This document shows, in pieces, positions 57,812 through 64,000 of a stretch of 64,000 nt of DNA; within the stretch, counting starts at the first letter, position 1; the number at the start of each line of letters is the position of its first letter. The translations under genes were made by a program, and so were the position numbers. The notes under the pieces are model-generated. The model was not told where the DNA came from. It saw nothing but the letters and a program-made list of their open reading frames with translations, and made no database searches. The DNA lies in the NCBI GenBank assembly GCA_902806595.1, contig CADCXC010000035.1:620001-684000 (forward strand). The letters are read 5' to 3'. Origin of the DNA: Pyrenopolyporus hunteri (Eukaryota; Ascomycota; Sordariomycetes; Xylariales; Hypoxylaceae).

Positions 57812-60437
57812 ATGGCAGCCCCACAAGCCCAGTGCCAAACCCTGTCCCCGGCGATGTCATCGCAATTGCCCTCCAGCTACTCGCATTCACCCGCCTCATC
57901 TCATCCTGTGCAGCATCCCTCTTCCTCTGACACCGCAACAACGGTACCAGGTGATGCTGCAACTGTCGTTACTCGACTTTCGTCATCCGCGTCAACAACG
58001 CCTTTAGGTATATTCAGCCTCCCCAACACCCACCTTTTTTCTTACTCTTTTCATTTTTGTACAAGAGTTCAATCTTCTTTTTTATTTGTTTCCTCTTCTT
58101 TTTTAACTTCCGCCGAATAAATTTAATTAACATTCCAAACCTACAGACATATCTCCGTCGCCTTCTACCACGTCGCTCAATACCACTAATACCACTAACA
58201 CCACCAACACCACCAATACCACCAATACCACCAACACTACCAACACCACCTGTTCTTCTTCCGTCTGTTGCAGCGCTAGTCAGACGCCAATTGACTCACT
58301 TCGCCGTTACACTCTGGACCTGACCACTCCGATCCCCGAAGAGGGTGACGAGGAAACCGGCAGTGAATCTTTCTCCAACGAACCCGTTACGCCGGTAAGC
58401 GGGAGACAATCACGGGATTTTCGATATTGCGATCAGAACGACACTTACCTCCGTCGTGACTCTCTTGCAAATTCCGTCGCCGCCTCCTCTTCGTCAGGTG
58501 TTTCAGACCGCGCCGAAGTTTCCTTGAGCATTGTTACTAAAGACGTTGCGAACCCAAATCATTTATTCCCTCCATCCACTCTACTACCCCCACCATCACC
58601 ATCGCATACTGCAACCTCGCCTACTTCAAGTACGCCAACTGCGCCTCATGAGCCGTTGACAAAACTGCTCACCACGGATTCCGACAATAACCGGCCCAAG
58701 TCATCCCGGCGTCCTTCAACTTCAACCCCAGTAAGACTCATAGCGCGACGTTCGTCGTCTGCCCTGTCCAGGACAATGGCGTCGCTTTTCAAGCGCAATA
58801 GTTACCACGTGGGGGACGGCAGTGGTGGTGTAACCGCGGAGTTTAGAGTCCCCAATTATAACCCAGAGACAGCCTCTGAGTCCACACTGGCCTCTTCCAA
58901 TAGGATCACGCCTAACACGAGCCGCCGTCGTTTCTCCTATCACAAGTCAATTGCGACGACAAGATCCAACTCCCCACCCTCGCCTGCCTCGCCCTTAGAG
59001 ACGCCCCCGAACTCACAGGACAAGCCGAATGGCGTGTCGATACCCACGTCGCGCGACTTCCTGGAAAATCAGACCAAGAAGAACAGGGCAAATACTGGAC
59101 TTTCCTTCCGCAGCAGAGTTGTAGGTTTTGCGGCGACTAAGGCTCATTCGCATCGGCGCACAAAGAGCTTAGAACGAAAAAAGAAGAATGAAGAGGAATT
59201 GACAAGGCAGCCATGGGCAATTCCCCCGGACGCCGGTACTGGCATGAAGGCCAGGAGACTCAGTCTCAGTCTCCCCGATGATTTCACCGTCGACGTCGCC
59301 GACCTCACCAAGGAGTTCGAGTATCAGCACAAGTTCCTAGGCCGTCACGGAAAGCATTTGGGCAAGGGTGCGACCTCCAAAGTTACTCTGATGGTACGCA
59401 AGGGTAGTCCCGGTGAGCTATATGCCGTGAAAGAGTTCCGATCCAAGAGCTCGTCCGAAACCGCCGACGAATACGAGAAGAAGATCAAATCCGAGTACAG
59501 TATTGCCAAGAGCCTGCACCACCCCAACATCGTCGAGACAGTCCGCCTATGCACTGATCACGGACGTTGGAACCATGTGATGGAGTACTGTTCCGAAGGC
59601 GACCTCTTCACCCTGGTCTCAAAGAAGTACCTCAGAGAGGAGAGCCGCGACGTTGATCGTCTTTGCTTGTTCAAGCAATTGTGCCAAGGAATTAATTATC
59701 TGCACTCGAACGGCATCGCTCACCGGGATATCAAACTGGAGAACCTGCTGATTACAAAGGACAGCAAGCTGAAGATCACAGATTTTGGCGTCTCCGAAGT
59801 CTTCTCAGGTATACATCCTGGTCTACGGGAAGCCGGCGGTCAATGCGGTGTCGGCATGGGCGAAGTACGTCTCTGCAAACCCGGCATCTGCGGTAGTCTC
59901 CCATATATCGCACCCGAAGTCCTCAGTAAGAAGGTGGACTACGACCCGCGCGCTTTGGATGTGTGGAGTTCTGCTATTGTCATGCTCTACCTCATTTTCA
60001 ACGCCAACCTATGGGAGAAGGCCCAGGCCGGTTTGACGTCGCCGACCCAGAAGACCTACAACGACCTCGTTGCTGGATGGGAGAAGATTAATGAGAAGAA
60101 TGCGACGAACCCGGACGAACTGAGCCAGGATGCTTATCCCAAAGTCTTGGCGTTCGAGATGTGCGTCAAGCCGGCTCCTCTCCGACGCCTTCTACTGAAG
60201 ATGCTCAATCCGGACCCGTCGAAACGCATCACGATCCACGACGTCATCACGAATAGGTGGATGAAGAACGTCGAGTGTTGTCAGCTGGAGAGCTACGAAG
60301 ACCCCACTAAATTTATTGATGCCTCCAAGAAGGACTGGATGAAGTCGGGTCCCAATAAGATCTTCTGCCACAACCATCTGCCGCCCACGAGCACGGGACA
60401 TGGCTTGCCCCCGATGCCCGGTAAACCCGGCTACTAA
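57812..60437 (+). CDS. HAL4/HAL5-family serine/threonine protein kinase
   Basis: Two exons, 57812-58007 and 58147-60437, with a 139-nt intron; 828 aa. The second exon opens with an Asn-Thr-Thr repeat and a long Ser/Thr/Pro-rich, probably disordered and phosphorylated N-terminal half (to about 455). The kinase domain spans about 464-805. It shows the glycine loop LGKGATSKV (470-478), AVKEF with Lys494, HRDIKLENLL with Asp593, DFGVSEVF with Asp611, GSLPYIAPEVL, DVWSSAIVMLYLIF and a closing RITIHDVITNRWMKNVECC. The insert between DFG and APE (GQCGVGMGEVRLCKPGICGS) and the LFNANLWEKA-type region fit the yeast Hal4(Sat4)/Hal5/Hrk1 group. These kinases stabilise plasma-membrane nutrient and K+ transporters such as Trk1, or activate Pma1, and confer salt tolerance. 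Exact orthology within the group is not settled here. Confidence 0.9.
58188..58252 (+). repeat. ACC/AAY triplet repeat encoding Asn-Thr-Thr
   Basis: AATACCACT/AACACCACC units near the start of exon 2 of the kinase gene, translating to repeated Asn-Thr-Thr. Likely length-variable and potentially N-glycosylation-like in sequence, but the protein is cytosolic so that is not relevant. Confidence 0.8.
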
Positions 60438-63400
60438 GCAGCCTCTCTATACGAAGGCTCATGACTTGTTTCTTTCTCTCTTTTTCCGCTTTCGTTTCTA
60501 TTGCATAAACTTTAGGCTACGGTTTGCGTTGATACAAGGGCGTTTTACGGTGATATCCCAGGGACTAGGGAGCGACAAGGGGTTTTTGTCGTGGCGGTCA
60601 GCATTCCAAACGCGGTCATGGATCATATAAAGTATTGGTGCCAGCACCGTACATACCGAGTTTCCTTTCTTCGATCATGTCCTTTTGCGTCAGCATTCGA
60701 GTTGCCCGGCATGTGGCACTCACGGTTAGCAGCATAAGCATCCAGGGCGGCGGTACTACGATTGAAACCCCAAAATTTGAATGGGCAAGCAGGCAAGGAT
60801 TGCACAGGGCATAGCTTTAGCCTTACGAGTTGCAGAGCAAATCACCTAATGATAGAAATCGACCTCAAGACGGTCCTATTCACAGGAACCCCCGTACTGG
60901 ATTGGTCATCCATTAAGATAGAGCATAAGCCATGCACGCAGTTTCGTCTGCAGCAAGGCCAAATAAAGAATAAATTAAATAAAAAATCCTTAAGATCTCA
61001 CATATGCAACCTGATGTGATCATCCTGTCCAAAATGATAGAAATTACCTGCAGTCAGTAAGTCCGGGCGTGATGGTCAGCAGCCGACGTAGCACGTCAAG
61101 GACACACGATAGTAGAACCCGAGATGTACAAACATCTCGTCCCCCGCATAATATTAGGTATACACGCAGACATCTAACATGTACGGCGCAGCACAAGAAG
61201 CACGGAGGGTTTAGGTGGCGCTTTTAACGTCTGACTGGATAGGTTGTATTCGAACGCCACCATCTGGGCGCTGATGTGCTGTGGCACCAGGGATGCGTGG
61301 AATCATGAACTTGGTATTATGTACGTATGTAATATAATACATATGTAGCTTATAAAATCCGATCTCGTGCTTGGACAGTGTATTTATTTTGTCAGCACCA
61401 GAGGTTCGCGTTTGTCACGGAGTATTAGAAAGAAAGATCGTGATGATGCGATAACATGATACGCGGAATTGACGATCTTGGATTTGCCTCCAGATCTTGT
61501 GAGACTTACACGGGGGTACTTAGGTACGTCAAGCTGGGTAACAACAATCATGTGCACAAAAGGGTCAATTGATTTCCAATCCACTATTCTGGATGCGTGT
61601 AAACAGGTATGTATTGTACAATACATGCCTTAGGTACCCCCTATGGAGCCTGCCATCGCGCAATTCGGTGTCGGCGTCTCGCGCTGGAAATACGCCGGCA
61701 GGTAAGAAAGCTAGGCGACTTCGAACCTAAGGTGCTCTGAAAACAAAACTAACATAGAGATAGCTTAGCGCAAGTCGTCATTGTTCCCGGACTTACGGAT
61801 TTCCAAACGAATTTCTTAGTGGCCACCCCCATCAAAATCTTTTTTTTTTCTCCTTCTCTTCCGTGCGTCCTGGGCCAATGGATTCTCTCGCCTGATCTGC
61901 TTGTGGTAACTGGTTCGCCCCCTTCAAAGTCTCTAGCGTAGCAGCCAAGGACAAACAAGCCTTTTCGCAAATGCAGAACCTGCATGGTGCATCAACCTTC
62001 CTTACCTCTGCTGGCTCTCGCAATTGATTGGTACGTGGGCCCTTGACCTGGACGAGGTACACTCTATTACCGCATCAACAGCAGGTACAGTACCTACATA
62101 ACACCCGCGCACACGTGCTACGTACTATATTACCTAGGCCAGGTACTCACTACAAGTGTAGATATAGTGTACATATTGAATTGTAGATGAAAAGTCCCCT
62201 CGACCCCTGCCAACTCTATCAACCAATCGCATTGCTCGGTTTGGCTTGGTCTCTATCCAGATACGGTAATCCACACCAGAAGCGGCCAGGGCGAGGGAAG
62301 GGGGAAGGAGGAACTGGGAACGTGTGCTACCACGTGTGGGGGAGGTTTTCACTCGCTGCAGTTCTTTTCCTTTTCCACTTTTACTTTTACATATTTCACT
62401 CTTTCTATTGGAACACTTGTTCAGCTAGTCGCCGGCGCTGGTCGAAATGGACAATGTCAATCATCTGCTGCGGTAATAACACCGCCGCGTCAAAAATGCC
62501 TGTTACGGGGTTACAGAGACGAATAGCACTGTAACTCGATGTATGCCACCTGAGCAAAGCAGAGCGAAGTGGTCCATCCGAGGAAATACGATGGTCGACA
62601 AGGTTGATTGATTGAAAGGATATCCATCTGCTACACCCATTCGTTATTTACTATTGAGAATGCTAACTCTAAGTACCTACCTAAACCCAGCATACTGTAT
62701 AGGGATCCCCCACCTCCTCGGTACCGACCCCGGCTAACAGCGCGCACGTGTAGGCGACTGATGCTCTCGGACTAGCCAATACAGATGGCTGGTCCATCCC
62801 TTTTCCGCGCTTGTTGCCGCTTTTGCCGCATCGCCGGCCTTCATCCTGACTCGGTTGGCGGGAGGGGCGCCAGCCCTTTGTGATTCGTGCCCGCCGCGAC
62901 GATAGGATTCAACCTACATTCGCGAAAAGTTCGAAGGAGGGCTAGCGAATGTATTGTACATACTGAGGTAAACAAGGTAAAGGGTAAGAAGAAAAGAATA
63001 TGAGTAAAACCGACAGAAAAAAAAATATTGGTGCAGCTCACCGGCCCGGATTTCAAATAAGCAAAAAGCGGCGACCCGTCATGGTGGACAGCTAACCTGC
63101 TAGTAACATACCTACCTACGCAGCACTTATCAAAGTGTCCGTAGGCGGATTACGTCTCTCGCCTTAGCCCATCTTATTCCGCCGGACTCATTTCATCCGC
63201 TACCAGCGCGCTGAATGGAACGTCCATCGCAGTACCCATTATTGCGAGAACCCTTTCAGATCCCGCCGAGCAAGGCCTGTAGCTTTACATCGGCGGATGA
63301 CCATATTTACATTCACACAATCCCGGCTTGTGGTGATCATCAATTGCACCCTTCCCACTTGCGTGGGGGATTGAAATGTGCAATTGGGCCATTTGCCGGT

Positions 63401-64000
63401 CTTCTACTCCGGCTTTCCAATCTTGAACTAGTATCGCTCTTGTTACGTCAGGTATCCTTTTGTTTTGTTTTCCCCTGCTGGGTCCTCGGCTCCGCTACCA
63501 CGGTACGATGCTGCTGTTGGTCTACCTCGAGCGGTAGACAAATGCATGATAGCTGGCCGGGCAGGGGCTCGTGCGGCAGGCTGCGGTATGTAAGGATGAA
63601 CCTGTCATCTCCCTCCGGCCAGAATAGCCAGCCCACTCGGGACCCTGCTGTCAAACGCACACGATCAATCGATAGTACAGAGGGATCCATACACACGTAG
63701 CCTACTATGCGATGAGATATCCCTCAGCGTCTACGAGATGTGCACATCATGCATGGTTACGAGGACGGTACGATACGGTACGAAGCCATACGGAATCGAA
63801 CGATGCATAGTGCTCGATGCGACGTCATAGCGACGAGAAGAACACCTAGAGAAGCATCTCTCGGCTTGTCAGGTCCCCATCTCCTGGATCCCCGGAATCT
63901 CAAATGCCCAGCCTGCAAGACGGCCGTTGGCGAGATGCCGGCCGCCTTGGCAACGAGACGCCAAGCGAGCCGCATCTCAAAGTTGAAACGGGTAAGCAAC
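60438..64000. other. Terminal intergenic region
   Basis: 3.5 kb after the kinase stop codon without a supportable gene. A TTTTTTTTT run lies near 61843-61851 and TACC motifs near 62664 and 63105. Open frames at 61384-61626, 62187-62534, 63215-63700 and 63757-63999 have no recognisable domain. The last one on the minus strand runs to the window edge, so a gene entering from the right cannot be excluded. Confidence 0.45.

Noticed and set aside
63215..63999. Open frames at the right edge
   Set aside because: No motif and overlapping strands. A gene entering from outside the window is possible but cannot be supported from what is visible.

Overview
The window is nuclear DNA from a filamentous ascomycete fungus, most likely a member of the Sordariomycetes (class-level placement is inference). 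The coding regions are interrupted by short spliceosomal introns (53-228 nt, GT...AG, often with CTAAC-type branch sites). The proteins are eukaryotic (Vms1, Rrp40, Ssz1, Pop1, Isn1, a Hal4/Hal5-type kinase), and fungus-specific families are present (SAT4-type rhodopsin-like membrane protein, secreted GH105, small Cys-rich secreted protein). There are no operons, Shine-Dalgarno sites, CRISPR arrays or phage features. I found no convincing tRNA or rRNA gene.

Layout. 1-2288 is intergenic and rich in TAGGTA/TACCTA microsatellite. 2289-17784 is the gene-dense part, with six genes: VMS1 (-), an uncharacterised Cys-rich protein (+), RRP40 (-), SSZ1 (+), an NT-C2 domain protein (-) and POP1 (+). They form three head-to-head pairs. 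Four of the six belong to RNA and translation quality control: ribosome-associated tRNA hydrolase, RNA exosome cap, ribosome-associated chaperone and RNase P/MRP scaffold. 19240-29454 carries a secreted sugar-lactone-oxidase-like flavoprotein (+), a low-complexity acidic protein (+), a SAT4-type seven-helix membrane protein (-) and a secreted GH105 unsaturated glucuronyl hydrolase (+). This group looks environment-facing, with extracellular sugar or pectin metabolism and membrane sensing.

29455-33152 is gene-poor and holds at most a degraded LRR-like coding relic. It is followed by a small secreted Cys-rich protein (33153-33692), the IMP-specific 5'-nucleotidase ISN1 (34376-36085) and a coiled-coil protein on the minus strand (37618-39360). 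From about 39.4 kb to 57.8 kb there is a long gene-poor block. The only intact gene I can support there is a small CxxC-rich protein at 45792-46094. Decayed open frames on the minus strand lie around 41.7-43.8 kb, and several simple repeats and hairpins are scattered through the block. The last gene, at 57812-60437, is a HAL4/HAL5-family protein kinase. The final 3.5 kb appears non-coding.

Gene models were assembled by eye: splice sites were chosen so that reading frames join and recognised family motifs become continuous. Exon boundaries are given in each entry. Some starts at the protein N-terminus are less certain, as noted.
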